DNA of 64,000 nucleotides from Nostoc sp. KVJ3 (GTDB taxonomy: Bacteria; Cyanobacteriota; Cyanobacteriia; Cyanobacteriales; Nostocaceae), in contig NZ_WWFG01000010.1 in the NCBI RefSeq assembly GCF_026127265.1, positions 9,696 to 73,695 of the forward strand, in the 5' to 3' direction. The translations under genes were made by a program, and so were the position numbers. Below are positions 1-8,510 of this stretch, piece by piece. The notes under the pieces were generated by a model. It had not been told where the DNA came from and did not search any database. It saw nothing but the letters and a program-made list of their open reading frames with translations. Each line of letters begins with the position of its first letter. The stretch's first letter is position 1.

Positions 1-28
1 ACTATTTTTTGATTACGAATACTGCTTT

Positions 29-367
29 TTACCATAGCTTAGGCATCCCTTTGGAACCCGCCCTTTTTTTGTTTTGGGGCGAAGTATATCTGATATAGCC
101 ACGAGTGAAAGTTGGAACGCTTGGGAACACTCTTGACCAGAACAAGTAAGGACGCTTCCCAGATAAAACTATCACCGTGGCACTCAACCAAACCCCAGCC
201 AGCAGTCCCCAAACTATTCCCGCCCCAAACATAATCGCTATGATGAAGCCCACGCCAAACATAAATAACGCGACTGCAAATTGAAAGCCAGTAAAAATGC
301 CGATTGTTGCATTTTGACCAAGTGACTGATTCACCCGTTTCATGGGCGATTTATTGTACTCGCTCAT
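29..367 (-). CDS. VirB3/TrbD-like small membrane protein of a type IV secretion system
   Basis: A protein of about 112 residues. Two adjacent hydrophobic segments (roughly residues 25-70, rich in F, G, I, A and V) are followed by a basic tail. This size and hairpin topology are what VirB3/TrbD-type inner-membrane subunits of conjugation systems look like, but no diagnostic motif is visible. The ATG at 367 lies two bases after the stop of the pilin-like gene upstream, so the two are probably one transcript running off the left edge. A TTG at 376 would overlap that stop and is less likely. The assignment rests mainly on the pairing with the pilin-like neighbour. The family is uncertain. Confidence 0.5.
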   Translation of the reverse strand: MSEYNKSPMKRVNQSLGQNATIGIFTGFQFAVALFMFGVGFIIAIMFGAGIVWGLLAGVWLSATVIVLSGKRPYLFWSRVFPSVPTFTRGYIRYTSPQNKKRAGSKGMPKLW

Positions 368-369
368 CA

Positions 370-840
370 CTAACAAGCGGCTGTAACGCCGTTAAATAAG
401 ATACTTTGAGCAATCCAAAGCACCAGGATTATGAAAAACACGCCTACGGGCTGTTGAACCATCTGCGTTACTTCCTGTCCTTCACCAATGCCGTTGGCAA
501 CCTTAAGCCCAGAAGCCACAAAGTATACAAACAAAAGCACTGTGATGGTTGCATTGATCACTGCCGGAAGTGCTTTAATCGCGGTAGTTGCCGCTGCCGC
601 ACCACCGCCACCAATACCACCAGCGCCACCGAACATACAAGTCATTGCTGTCTGAGCCGAATCGAACAAGCCCCACCCATAAGAGGGCATTGACTGCATG
701 ACAATGATTGTCGCTGTACCCGCCGCGTAAATGTGATGCTGATACTTGCGCCCAATCGCCGCGAACGCCTTAGCAAGAACTTGAGATTGTGTTCTTCGCA
801 CAGAATTATTAGATGCCAAGAAAATTGCTCCTTTCTTCAT
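370..840 (-). CDS. VirB2/TrbC-like pilin-type membrane protein
   Basis: The protein has a basic N-terminus, a first hydrophobic stretch (signal-like, ending near MPSYGWG), a Gly/Ala-rich linker (GGAGGIGGGG) and two long hydrophobic helices ending in ...TAAC. Two helices behind a cleavable leader are the usual architecture of conjugative pilins (VirB2/TrbC). The ATG at 840 is preferred over the in-frame ATG at 879, because 879 would overlap the upstream HTH gene by about 30 bases; an AGGAG lies about 18 bases upstream. It is followed almost directly by the VirB3-like gene. By inference it is the pilus subunit of a conjugation apparatus whose other genes lie left of the window. Confidence 0.5.
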   Translation of the reverse strand: MKKGAIFLASNNSVRRTQSQVLAKAFAAIGRKYQHHIYAAGTATIIVMQSMPSYGWGLFDSAQTAMTCMFGGAGGIGGGGAAAATTAIKALPAVINATITVLLFVYFVASGLKVANGIGEGQEVTQMVQQPVGVFFIILVLWIAQSILFNGVTAAC

Positions 841-847
841 ATAAAAA

Positions 848-1159
848 TCACTTTTTCGCTCCTCTTTGAAGAAACTCATTCTCTATATCAGCTAAAGTAT
901 GCTCTCTAGCTAGTGAGCGAATTTCTTGAAGGGGAGCAATATGATGCTTGTATAGCTTGCTCATGCCATTTAGACCACCTGTTTTTTTGTTGGTAAATTT
1001 CTGGAATTCTGGCAAGTACTTCCGAGCTATGTTCAAATATGCTTGCAGTTGCCTTGCAGAAACCTTTGGCTTTAACATCGCCGCAACTTCTGGTCTTGTT
1101 AGTTCTTCATTTTGCCAGGTTAACCCCCCTATCCCCATGATTCTGAGAACTTCTTGCAA
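848..1159 (-). CDS. Small helix-turn-helix protein, first gene of the conjugation-like operon
   Basis: A protein of about 96-103 residues; the start is either 1159 or the internal ATG at 1138. The central segment TRPEVAAMLKPKVSARQLQAY resembles a MerR/excisionase-type helix-turn-helix, and the C-terminal half is charged and helical. It lies directly upstream of the pilin-like and VirB3-like genes on the same strand, so a regulator of that operon is a reasonable inference. No ligand or sensor domain is visible. Confidence 0.5.
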   Translation of the reverse strand: MQEVLRIMGIGGLTWQNEELTRPEVAAMLKPKVSARQLQAYLNIARKYLPEFQKFTNKKTGGLNGMSKLYKHHIAPLQEIRSLAREHTLADIENEFLQRGAKK

Positions 1160-1173
1160 CTTCTAACTACATA

Positions 1174-1203
1174 TAAAAATACCCGCCTTTTTTGTGGCGG
1201 GTA
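1174..1203 (-). terminator. Rho-independent terminator
   Basis: The 8-bp perfect stem TACCCGCC/GGCGGGTA has an 8-base loop. On the minus strand it is followed by TTTTTATAT. It would end leftward transcripts from the 1348-1575 gene before the conjugation-like operon. Confidence 0.6.
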
Positions 1204-1347
1204 ATTGACATTTGCAAAAATAGAGAAAATTATACGGCGCTGTTCGGAGTATTAGCCTAGTGTGGTTCTTGTTCACAAAACACAATAGCCTTTCGCCTTT
1301 CAAGTATCTGCCTTCTTCAAGAAGGTGAGCTATTTTCGGTAAGTTAT

Positions 1348-1575
1348 TTACCCAGTAAGCATTTCAGAAATCAGATGTCTTTGTCCTGGAACTTTACCTT
1401 GATTTATCCATTTTTCATCTAACAGGGCGCAAAGTTGGTAGACAACAAAATGGGGATTTCGTTTCGCTTTTCCTTCTAGACCCCAACTCCGAACAGTAAA
1501 ATCTGCGTATCCTAAAATGCGTGAAAGTTCGGGGTAGGTTAACTTCCACTTCTTCTTAAACTCTATTGGGTGCAT
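1348..1575 (-). CDS. Small putative DNA-binding protein
   Basis: 75 residues. The segment LTYPELSRILGYADFTVRSWGLEGKAKRNP has the helix-turn-helix spacing of phage or plasmid repressors, followed by a short helical tail. It is transcribed away from the 1778 gene, and the AT-rich gap between them (1576-1777) probably carries promoters for both. The protein is unrecognised at family level; a transcriptional regulator is inferred from the helix-turn-helix alone. Confidence 0.5.
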   Translation of the reverse strand: MHPIEFKKKWKLTYPELSRILGYADFTVRSWGLEGKAKRNPHFVVYQLCALLDEKWINQGKVPGQRHLISEMLTG

Positions 1576-1777
1576 AGTATTTATTTGATACTTGCATAAG
1601 GAACTTATTTAATATTTATAACATAATTAATTAGTCAAATCTTTATAATTTTGTATCAAAGGATAAATAATCTTCTTATATTTATTTATCTTAACATCTT
1701 GATAAAATATATTAGCTATTATCGGATTTATCCAATTTATCTATAATAGAGATATTCTCTTTTAACCAACCAACTTT

Positions 1778-2200
1778 ATGTCCAACACAGATACTAATTT
1801 TCAGCAACTCTTTCAACCCAAAAGTCAAGTTAATAAAGATAACAAAAATCCAACGCTATTAGCCAATCGCCTAACTCCCACTGATGACCAAATCAAAGAC
1901 TGGCTACAGTCACCACAAATCAAACAGTGGCTTACAAAGCTACTAATGGGCATACCGAATAATCTCAAGATAGAAGCGATAAATACCATCATCAAAAATG
2001 TTATACAAAACCCAGATAAAGACTGTCGAGTACAATTCGGTAGTTCAACTATTGGAGTCGATGTTTTACGGTGGCAGCTTTGGGCATCCTATAAATTACC
2101 TTACGCCAGTGGAATCAAAACTCCTGATTGCCCCTATACTTTGAAAAAACATTTTGAAAAAACATTTGGATGTTTCCAACCAACTTCCCGGATGACATAA
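1778..2200 (+). CDS. Hypothetical protein
   Basis: 140 residues, hydrophilic, with no recognised domain. The central part (about residues 30-90: DWLQSPQIKQWLTKLL..., then VLRWQLWASYKL) looks alpha-helical. A TATAAT-like element (CTATAATAG, about 1742) lies 35 bases upstream of the ATG. The last ten codons run into sequence that, on the other strand, matches the C-terminus of the 5455-6150 protein. The present stop may therefore be the result of a junction, and the native C-terminus may be lost. Confidence 0.45.
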   Translation: MSNTDTNFQQLFQPKSQVNKDNKNPTLLANRLTPTDDQIKDWLQSPQIKQWLTKLLMGIPNNLKIEAINTIIKNVIQNPDKDCRVQFGSSTIGVDVLRWQLWASYKLPYASGIKTPDCPYTLKKHFEKTFGCFQPTSRMT

Positions 2201-2262
2201 TTCCGTATTTTCGTTAAATTCCCACACAATACCCGATCTATTCTTGCCAAAAGCGCCATGCT
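2190..2262 (-). pseudogene. C-terminal fragment related to the 5455-6150 protein
   Basis: Read on the minus strand, this stretch encodes GKNRSGIVWEFNENTEL, which lines up with GKDRAGLGWEFNENTGL at the end of the 5455-6150 protein. The underlying DNA also shares the run CGTATTTTCGTTAAATTCCC with 5480-5500. No open frame extends upstream, so this is a gene remnant left by duplication or rearrangement. Confidence 0.6.
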
Positions 2263-2303
2263 TAACTATCCATTCTTACCAAAACCATTATGCTTAACTG
2301 CCA
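2241..2303. repeat. Two tandem 31-32 bp degenerate repeats
   Basis: The unit TTCTTGCCAAAAGCGCCATG... (2241-2272) is followed directly by TTCTTACCAAAACCATTATG... (2273-2303), both ending in CTTAACT. The repeat arose inside the decayed coding fragment. The rest of 2304-2525 holds nothing recognised. Confidence 0.55.
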
Positions 2304-2525
2304 TTAACTTAGCAGATGACTAAATCTTGTATTGAAGCCAAATTTGATGACCTTAACAGAAACATTTCTTTACATCCCTTTTAGGCTCTAGCCCATGAAC
2401 AGCTTTCATCGCACAAGGAGATTCTTTAGAGTTCGTAAGCCAATTGGATTTTCGATTTGAGACGATGAGTTAGCTTTAGAGCTACCCTTATAGAAGAACA
2501 GAATCTCTCAATTACTCTTTGACTC

Positions 2526-4832
2526 ATGACGAGGCTCCTTCAAGTCGAAAAATTTCCGATTCTGATGTTGCCGGAAATCGAGGCGTATTTAGAAAGTGGA
2601 CTATTTCGTGGGATTGGCAAGAAAACTGCTCAAACTTTGGTCAATTGCTTTGGAAGTGAGACTTTATCGATATTAGATAACAACCCCGAAAAGCTTTACA
2701 CTGTTCCCGGACTAACTCAATATCGGATTGATGGTATTACCAAAGCTTGGTCAGAGAGTAAAAAGAATCCGAACTTGGGAGTAATTACCCAACTTTTGGC
2801 TGTGGGAACTTCATTGAAGTTAGCTTTGAAAATTTGTGACTATTACGGACACAAAACTGCAAATGTACTTCAGAACAACCCTTACAGATTAATTGATGAT
2901 ATTGATGGCATCGGTTTTAAGACTGCTGATGAGCTAGCAATATCTCTTGGTATCCCTCTATACAGCGATACTCGTTATATCTCAGCTTTAATCCATGTTT
3001 TAAAATCCGGCTTGCGTGAAGGGAATTGTTTTTTACCGTTTGAGCAATTAGTAAGTATTGCCACTGACCTGCTTTCTTCATCACAGCATACGCCCGATGT
3101 TCAATTTTTAAATACAATCATTCAACAGTTACTCTCCAAGGGGACTTTAGTTTCGGGTGATGTTGGTAATAGTGTTTATCTCAAAGCTGCTTATCGGGCT
3201 GAACTTTCTGTGACTTTGAAAATTCTTGCTCTCCTTGAGCAACCGACTCACCCCACTGAACATTTAGAACACTGGTTAGCCCAATTCCAAACTACTGACT
3301 ATCGCCAACTTGGAAGTTTAAGTGATGAACAAATCAGCGCCTTGATGATGGCAGCCAAACATCCAATTAGCATTATTACTGGTGGCCCAGGTCGAGGGAA
3401 AACTTATGTACTGAAAACCTTGGTTGAATGGTTCATGCATACTGATAAAGCGATTGCAGCCGCTCCAACAGGGAAAGCCGCTAACCGGATGAAAGATGCT
3501 ACAGGCATTGAAGCAACTACCATTCACCGTTTATTGCAATGGCAGGGAAACAATGCGGTTTTTCTTTATAACGAGGATAATCCTCTAAATCTTGATTGTC
3601 TAATCATTGATGAATTTTCAATGGTTGACATATTTCTGTTCAATTCGCTGCTCAAAGCCTTGCCCAAAAAAACCAGAATTGTACTGGTAGGAGACTTTGA
3701 TCAATTGCCCAGTATTGGCGCAGGAATGGTCTTGCGAGATTTAATTGTTTCTGAACTGGTGCCTACAACTTTCTTACAGACGATTTATCGCCAACGGCAC
3801 GAAAGCCCGATTATCTATGCAGCTAATGATGTCAATTCTGGCATAGTCCCCACACTGCACAATTTTAATCAAGTTTCTGATTGGATGGATGTCGGTGACT
3901 GTGCAATGATTCAAAAAGATTCCCCCCAAGCGACCTCCCAAGCCATCGTTGAGTTGGTTAAAGCTATTGGCCAGTCAGGTGTTGATTTAAATCAACAACT
4001 AATAATCTTAGCGCCCCAAAAACAAGGAGACTGTGGAGTTCACAATCTCAATCAGCTTCTTGCCCCTATCTTTAATCCAAAACAAGAAAATCAACCACAA
4101 GTTGTCTCTGGGTCAGTTATTTATCGAATCGGCGATCGCGTAATCCAACTGAAAAACCGTTATGAAACTGTCCCGCCCGTAATGAATGGCGAGATCGGTC
4201 AGGTTATTGCTGTGGAGCCGGAAAAATTTCTGGTTACGATCTCTTGGGAGAGCGGTGCTATTGTTAATTATTATCCTGGAGACTTCGAGCAAATTATGCA
4301 CTCGTTTTGTATAACTTGCCACAAAAGTCAAGGTAGCCAATTTCCTTATGTGATTTTCCCATTGGTCAGGGCTAATTACCGGATGTTAACCCGTCAGCTG
4401 CTCTACACGACTATGACTCGCGCAATGGGTACATTCATCGCAGTTGGACAGCATGAAGCATTGAAAACTGCTGTCGCTACTGATAAACCCGCCCAGCGTT
4501 TTACTGGACTAACCAATCTCCTCATTTCACCTGTTGAGCAACTTAGTGAAATCTGGCAGAGTTTGAGCAACACCAGAAAAACTGCTTCTACGACTACATC
4601 TTCCCCTACTGTTACTGTCGCTTCTAGGCTACAACAACGCCAACTAACTGCAACACCTGGACAGATGACTACTATTGGTAGTCTTGCACTACAAATGTAT
4701 GAATCCAAGTATGGTTATCGTCCGTCAAAACAGCCCGAACTTGTCGGCAAGTTTCGCTTTAATACTTATCACTATGAAACTACCGCAATTGAGTTGATTG
4801 ATTCAGCAATTGACGCAGTTCTGCTCCAATAA
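2526..4832 (+). CDS. RecD2-like SF1B DNA helicase
   Basis: 768 residues. The N-terminal third has tandem helix-hairpin-helix segments (GIGKKTAQTLVNCFG, IDDIDGIGFKTADELA) typical of RecD2/YrrC helicases. The SF1B motor follows: Walker A GGPGRGKT near residue 286, Walker B IIDEFSMVD near 361, VGDFDQLPSIGAG (motif III), TIYRQ (motif IV) and CITCHKSQGSQFPYV (motif V/VI). The Walker A has Arg where Thr is usual (GGPGTGKT), which is unusual but not in an essential position. About 100 C-terminal residues form a Thr/Ser-rich linker and a short tail. By family it is a 5'-3' DNA helicase; on this replicon it may serve plasmid repair or conjugative processing (inference). It stands alone, preceded by 325 bases of relic sequence. 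Confidence 0.85.
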   Translation: MTRLLQVEKFPILMLPEIEAYLESGLFRGIGKKTAQTLVNCFGSETLSILDNNPEKLYTVPGLTQYRIDGITKAWSESKKNPNLGVITQLLAVGTSLKLALKICDYYGHKTANVLQNNPYRLIDDIDGIGFKTADELAISLGIPLYSDTRYISALIHVLKSGLREGNCFLPFEQLVSIATDLLSSSQHTPDVQFLNTIIQQLLSKGTLVSGDVGNSVYLKAAYRAELSVTLKILALLEQPTHPTEHLEHWLAQFQTTDYRQLGSLSDEQISALMMAAKHPISIITGGPGRGKTYVLKTLVEWFMHTDKAIAAAPTGKAANRMKDATGIEATTIHRLLQWQGNNAVFLYNEDNPLNLDCLIIDEFSMVDIFLFNSLLKALPKKTRIVLVGDFDQLPSIGAGMVLRDLIVSELVPTTFLQTIYRQRHESPIIYAANDVNSGIVPTLHNFNQVSDWMDVGDCAMIQKDSPQATSQAIVELVKAIGQSGVDLNQQLIILAPQKQGDCGVHNLNQLLAPIFNPKQENQPQVVSGSVIYRIGDRVIQLKNRYETVPPVMNGEIGQVIAVEPEKFLVTISWESGAIVNYYPGDFEQIMHSFCITCHKSQGSQFPYVIFPLVRANYRMLTRQLLYTTMTRAMGTFIAVGQHEALKTAVATDKPAQRFTGLTNLLISPVEQLSEIWQSLSNTRKTASTTTSSPTVTVASRLQQRQLTATPGQMTTIGSLALQMYESKYGYRPSKQPELVGKFRFNTYHYETTAIELIDSAIDAVLLQ

Positions 4833-5151
4833 TAAAACCCATGCCCAACATGGGAACAACGGTCGCATTCAACCAGACTACTCTTAAATAGTTATCAGTT
4901 ATTAGTAAACAGTTAAAAGTTTTGATAATTGGGTTTAAGTTCCCCACTATACGCCGCCAGGACTGATAACTGTTGACTGTTCACTGATTTAACAAAGTTT
5001 AGGGGTTTAATTCCCCAGCAATACAGTCCGCACGAATTGAAGCCTAATTAAAATCCCCGTTACAAAACTTAATTACGTTAGCGTAGTGGGGCGTTCGCTT
5101 TTAGCATCTCCAATAGTTGCCCATTACGAATTACGAATTATTTTAATATCT
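4833..5151. other. Intergenic region with a self-complementary segment
   Basis: No gene seen. GTTATCAGTTATTAGTAAACAG (about 4890-4911) and CTGATAACTGTTGACTGTTC (about 4962) form imperfect inverted copies of a repeat common between cyanobacterial genes. A GCGTAGTGGGGCGTTCGC-like fragment near 5078 belongs to the dispersed GC-rich repeats seen elsewhere in the window. Confidence 0.4.
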
Positions 5152-5385
5152 ATGGCTATTCCGGCAGCAGAGTTAAAGATCGGGCAATCGGTGAAGTATC
5201 TAATCGGTACTCGAAGCGGTATGAGTGCGGCAATAACCGATATCAGCAAATCATCTCTTAGTCTCAAAAATACTCATATTGTTACTTTGACCTTTGATGA
5301 TGATTCATTGCCAAACCACTTAAAAACACAACAACTAACTGTTTATGACGAATTGCTTGAAGGTTGTGAAATAATCACATTTTAA
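5152..5385 (+). CDS. Small hypothetical protein
   Basis: 77 residues from the ATG at 5152 (MAIPAAELKIGQSVKYLIG...). The frame remains open upstream to 5086, but that stretch translates dispersed-repeat DNA. The sequence alternates short hydrophobic beta-like segments (SVKYLIG, HIVTLTFDD, QQLTVYDELLEGCEIITF), suggesting a small all-beta fold. No family recognised. It is convergent with the 5455-6150 gene. Confidence 0.45.
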   Translation: MAIPAAELKIGQSVKYLIGTRSGMSAAITDISKSSLSLKNTHIVTLTFDDDSLPNHLKTQQLTVYDELLEGCEIITF

Positions 5386-5454
5386 AAAATTCAAATTAGC
5401 AACAGCAACAGCAGAGCGCACATCCTCTGCGACAAGTTGAAATTAATCAAAATA

Positions 5455-6150
5455 CTAACTTACTGGCTGATATAGTCCCGTATTTTCGTTAAATTCCCAC
5501 CCTAGCCCTGCTCTATCTTTGCCCTTACACCATGCTACAAAAAGCGGTGGGGGAAGTTTAATTCGCTCCTTGCGTACACTTTCTTCGCTTACACCAAGTC
5601 TTGAAGCTAAACCTTCTTCAGTTAACGGTTGCATTCTAGGAGTATGCGCTTTGAATGACGAATTATTGTAGTACGATTTCTGTCCCCGCTTTTGTTGGTT
5701 GTTGAGATAGTCTTGAATTTTAATGATCGCCTCAGCCAACTGTGTCATTCGGGCATACATCTTCTCCACTTTTTGTTCTAAATTGGCGAGATTATCAATT
5801 ACTGTGGCTTGGTTGCTATTAGATTCATTTGAAAACTCTGACTCGAGCTTATCGAGTCTTTCACAAATAGCTCTTATCGTTTCACTCGTTGGATTGTTGT
5901 AATTTTTATTACTCATAATTAAGTACTTTTCTACACTTGCCTTCATCTTTGAATCTAAGCGTTCGTCTAAATTGTTACCACCTATTGCATCAACCTGATC
6001 TTGGGAATCGCCTAAGTAGAGTTCGATAAATTCGAGCAGCGTGGCTGTTGCTGTTGTGCCTTTCGAGTTGCAACAGGCGATAAACTGCTCCCACTTCCTT
6101 TGGTCACAGTTAAAAGATGCCAGCTTTTTTTTACGCCCTGTATTGCTCAT
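5455..6150 (-). CDS. Plasmid-type DNA-binding protein: ribbon-helix-helix-like head, coiled coil, HTH tail
   Basis: About 231 residues. The basic N-terminus (GRKKKLASFNCDQRKWEQF) and ensuing helix (TATATLLEFIELYLG) resemble RHH-like plasmid regulators. Residues about 85-155 form a predicted coiled coil (LDKLESEF..., NLEQKVEKMYARMTQLAEAIIKI). A C-terminal segment (LTEEGLASRLGVSEESVRKERIK) reads as a helix-turn-helix, ending in GWEFNENTGLYQPVS. The start could be GTG 6156 or ATG 6150. A role in plasmid partition or copy-number control is plausible from architecture but unproven. A fragment of a second copy of its 3' end lies at 2190-2262. Confidence 0.55.
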   Translation of the reverse strand: MSNTGRKKKLASFNCDQRKWEQFIACCNSKGTTATATLLEFIELYLGDSQDQVDAIGGNNLDERLDSKMKASVEKYLIMSNKNYNNPTSETIRAICERLDKLESEFSNESNSNQATVIDNLANLEQKVEKMYARMTQLAEAIIKIQDYLNNQQKRGQKSYYNNSSFKAHTPRMQPLTEEGLASRLGVSEESVRKERIKLPPPLFVAWCKGKDRAGLGWEFNENTGLYQPVS

Positions 6151-6845
6151 GTTCACGTGTCATCTAGGTAAACTGGGACTGCCCACGCTTATTAAATCGT
6201 GTAATTCATCATGATGGATTACCTTGATAGTATCATCGCCAAATGCCTCAGCGCATTCCTCAAGCAATGTTTTTATGAAGAGATACTACCGCCAACTGTC
6301 CATTAAAGAATTACCAGATCGAGGGTGTTAAAAGGAGCGGGAATTTGTAGACCACCATGCCAAACGATGTCTGTGCCAATTACACCACTCTCAAAAATAA
6401 ACTAAAAATGACTCTATAATTATATGGCTTGATAGCGATTAAATAGTGGGCTATTCTGATAAGCTTGATTTGGCATGAAAACAACAGACGCAGGAAAGAA
6501 TTTTGTACAAGTTTCTTAAAATAAGCTCCTTTGCCCGTTTTCTTTGACCCCAACCTACACCTGTAATATTTGTGTAGTTAACTGTTAGGAGTATGCTCTT
6601 TAACATATTGCATTACTTTTTAACTATAAAGTCATTTTTAGTTTATTTTTTTCATCGATTTTTAGGTTTTTCTTTTAAAGGTGTATTTTTAGGGGGAACC
6701 ACAAAAAAAGATACCAGCCGTGTTCTTAATTGCTTGTTGTGTGGCGTGGATCTCGATCATACTTTCGTATCTTTATGAGCGGGTAAGTGCCTTACCACCC
6801 AAATCGGGAAAATTGGCTTGCATGAAGATGAACCGATCACTTACT

Positions 6846-6951
6846 CCCGGATTTCTCACCACACCTCGAATGGAGGAGTAATGAGTAGTGAGTAAGGAGT
6901 AAAATTCTTAACTTATTACTTGTACGCAAAGCAGCTTGTGAGAAATGCGGG
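6846..6951. repeat. Inverted pair of IS1380-type end remnants
   Basis: CCCGGATTTCTCACC (6846-6860) faces TTGTGAGAAATGCGGG (6936-6951). Both match the ends of the IS1380-type element at 58086-60191 (CGCAAATTTCTCACAAA and CGCGGATTTCTCACAAA). Only about 75 bases lie between them, so this is a miniature derivative or the scar of a deleted element. Confidence 0.5.
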
Positions 6952-7136
6952 TTACTTGGGTAGGTACTTACACGTCGAAAACACATTGTAATTTCAGACA
7001 TCAAAAACTAACTTGCCATTCGGTAAAGTCCCAACGGCCGTTTCTGCATTGTTATCAATCAATATTGATATTGGCTAACCACAACAACTGGTGCTTTCAG
7101 GTGAAAGCTGCGGCGATTGCACGGAGCGCAACTATT

Positions 7137-7777
7137 CATTAAAGAATTATTTGTCAGTTTTAAATAATTAGTGTCCAAACGCTCGATTTTTTAGCTCTGT
7201 GCAATTTAAATGATGGTCTAGCTCTGTAAATCCAGTTTTTTAAAATTAATGTCCCTTTCACTTACAACAAAGGCCCTCATTATCCACTCAAGCTTTTCCA
7301 GTAAAATCGCGATCTGGCTTCCCGAGCGACTTTCTGACACTATATTTTGGGTTAAGTAAGTGGGCAAGAATAAATCAAACTAGATTAAGTAATGTAAAAA
7401 ATATTGAGATTACTTTGTAGTGAGGGCTGAAGCCCTCAAATGAGGACTAAAGTCCTCACTACAAACCTTGAATTATTCACGCCGATCTACTTAGGCTGAT
7501 ACTAAGCCTAAGCGATGGCGTACTCGCCCGCCGGAGGCGATCGCTGCGCCACGAGATAATCGCAATAGTCAATACCTTATTCGGATTTCCCAAAAAAAGG
7601 CATTTAATCATTTAATTCTTGAGGAGTCAGTTTTAAGAGAAAAGGCATTTAATTGTTTAAAACCATTCAAAGAATATATGAGTTGCTAAAAGACCGAAAT
7701 CTCCGTATTAATAAGCTTTATAGCCTCTTACACAGCAAGACATTAGTTACTTAAAATTGACAAATAATTCTTTAATG
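7137..7777. mobile_element. 641-bp non-coding element with 31-bp terminal inverted repeats
   Basis: The left end CATTAAAGAATTATTTGTCA(G) at 7137-7167 and its complement at 7747-7777 match at 29 of 31 positions. The interior encodes no transposase and holds the palindrome at 7414-7465 and a GCGATCGC site. No target duplication is evident. This has the form of a non-autonomous IS derivative. A 16-bp piece of the same end (GTCCATTAAAGAATTA) also occurs near 6297. Confidence 0.6.
7414..7465. repeat. Palindromic dispersed repeat
   Basis: TTTGTAGTGAGG (7414-7425) pairs perfectly with CCTCACTACAAA (7454-7465). The interior GGGCTGAAGCCCTC and GAGGACTAAAGTCCTC are each self-complementary, giving a branched hairpin. 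It resembles the many palindromic intergenic repeats of Nostoc-type genomes. Confidence 0.6.
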
Positions 7778-7820
7778 GACAGCCAACGGCAAGCAAGGCG
7801 ATTGCAAATAAATATAGACA

Positions 7821-7943
7821 TCACCCCGTAGCAATTCCAGCATCAACCATCTTTGCCAAACACCAAGTATTAAATATTCTCAGCAATTCCGCTAATTGCT
7901 GAAAATACCCATACTGCTCATCTGCATAATCGCTCGGTTCCAT
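7821..7943 (-). CDS. Possible 40-residue small protein
   Basis: The ATG at 7943 opens a frame starting MEPSDYADEQYGYFQQLAEL and continuing LRIFNTWCLAKMVDAGIATG before TGA. The composition is protein-like (acidic head, amphipathic helix). A purine-rich GGAGAAGG lies upstream, but about 20 bases away. No family recognised; it may be the remnant of a longer gene. Confidence 0.3.
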   Translation of the reverse strand: MEPSDYADEQYGYFQQLAELLRIFNTWCLAKMVDAGIATG

Positions 7944-8001
7944 TTCTTATAGTTCACCGAGCCCTTCTCCTGCAAACCGCACTCGCGTTCGGGGTAGAGA
8001 T

Positions 8002-8053
8002 AGGGAACAGGCAACAGTAGGATTGAAGCTCAAAGAAAAATTGCCTGTTCCCT
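8002..8053. repeat. Hairpin with 13-bp perfect arms
   Basis: AGGGAACAGGCAA (8002-8014) and TTGCCTGTTCCCT (8041-8053) form a stem around a 26-base loop. A fragment of the same sequence recurs near 8144 (TTGCCTATTCCCT). Dispersed-repeat character; no T-run supports termination. Confidence 0.5.
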
Positions 8054-8444
8054 TCTAACAGAGAAAACCCTTGGATTTAAAGCCCCCTTATTTAGGACGA
8101 GCGTTTAGGTATAGTTCTAAATCCCCGGACAAAACCTTTTGTTGCCTATTCCCTTCTAAAAAACTTTAAATAGTCAACCCGCCAGTTAAATTCAGCAATC
8201 GCCGCTGCAAATTTTTTTCTTAATTCTCCTCCCACACCCAAAAATAGCACCTCCTTCTACTACAAGTTAGCCGTGTATAAGCGGCAATACTCGGAGGAAA
8301 TGCCCAACTTTCAATCCGCAATGGATAGTCAATAATTGTATTACTTATATCATGATTCTAAGTATTATGAGTGTACTATACGCAAAAAATGAGAATTTTT
8401 TAGTTGTGAAACAGTGAGTTGAAATGACCATTTAGAGCGACAAT

Positions 8445-8495
8445 AAAAATCAGACACTATAACATCAGACGAAACTACTGTTGTGTCTGATTTTT
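8445..8495. promoter_or_regulatory. Inverted repeat in front of the recombinase gene
   Basis: AAAAATCAGACAC (8445-8457) and GTGTCTGATTTTT (8483-8495) are perfect 13-bp arms with a 25-base spacer. The spacer holds a third ATCAGAC copy (about 8464). It ends 15 bases before the ATG at 8511 and so covers the likely promoter/leader. It could be an autoregulatory operator or part of the recombination site of this enzyme. Confidence 0.5.
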
Positions 8496-8510
8496 AAGGG
8501 AGTAAAAAAA

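Larger units (their letters stand above)
6157..8444. other. 2.3 kb gene-poor, repeat-rich region
   Basis: No convincing protein gene over 60 codons. A 61-codon frame at 6593-6778 has an AGGAG close to its ATG but an unlikely composition. The stretch contains IS-end remnants (6846-6951), an element with 31-bp inverted repeats (7137-7777), a further end-like copy GTCCATTAAAGAATTA near 6297, strong palindromes and a 40-codon ORF (7821-7943). It reads as a landing zone for small mobile repeats between the backbone genes and the recombinase. Confidence 0.55.

Noticed and set aside
6593..6778. 61-codon ORF with AGGAG near its ATG
   Set aside because: Poly-Phe/Leu composition over AT-rich DNA in a repeat region; no support beyond the open frame.
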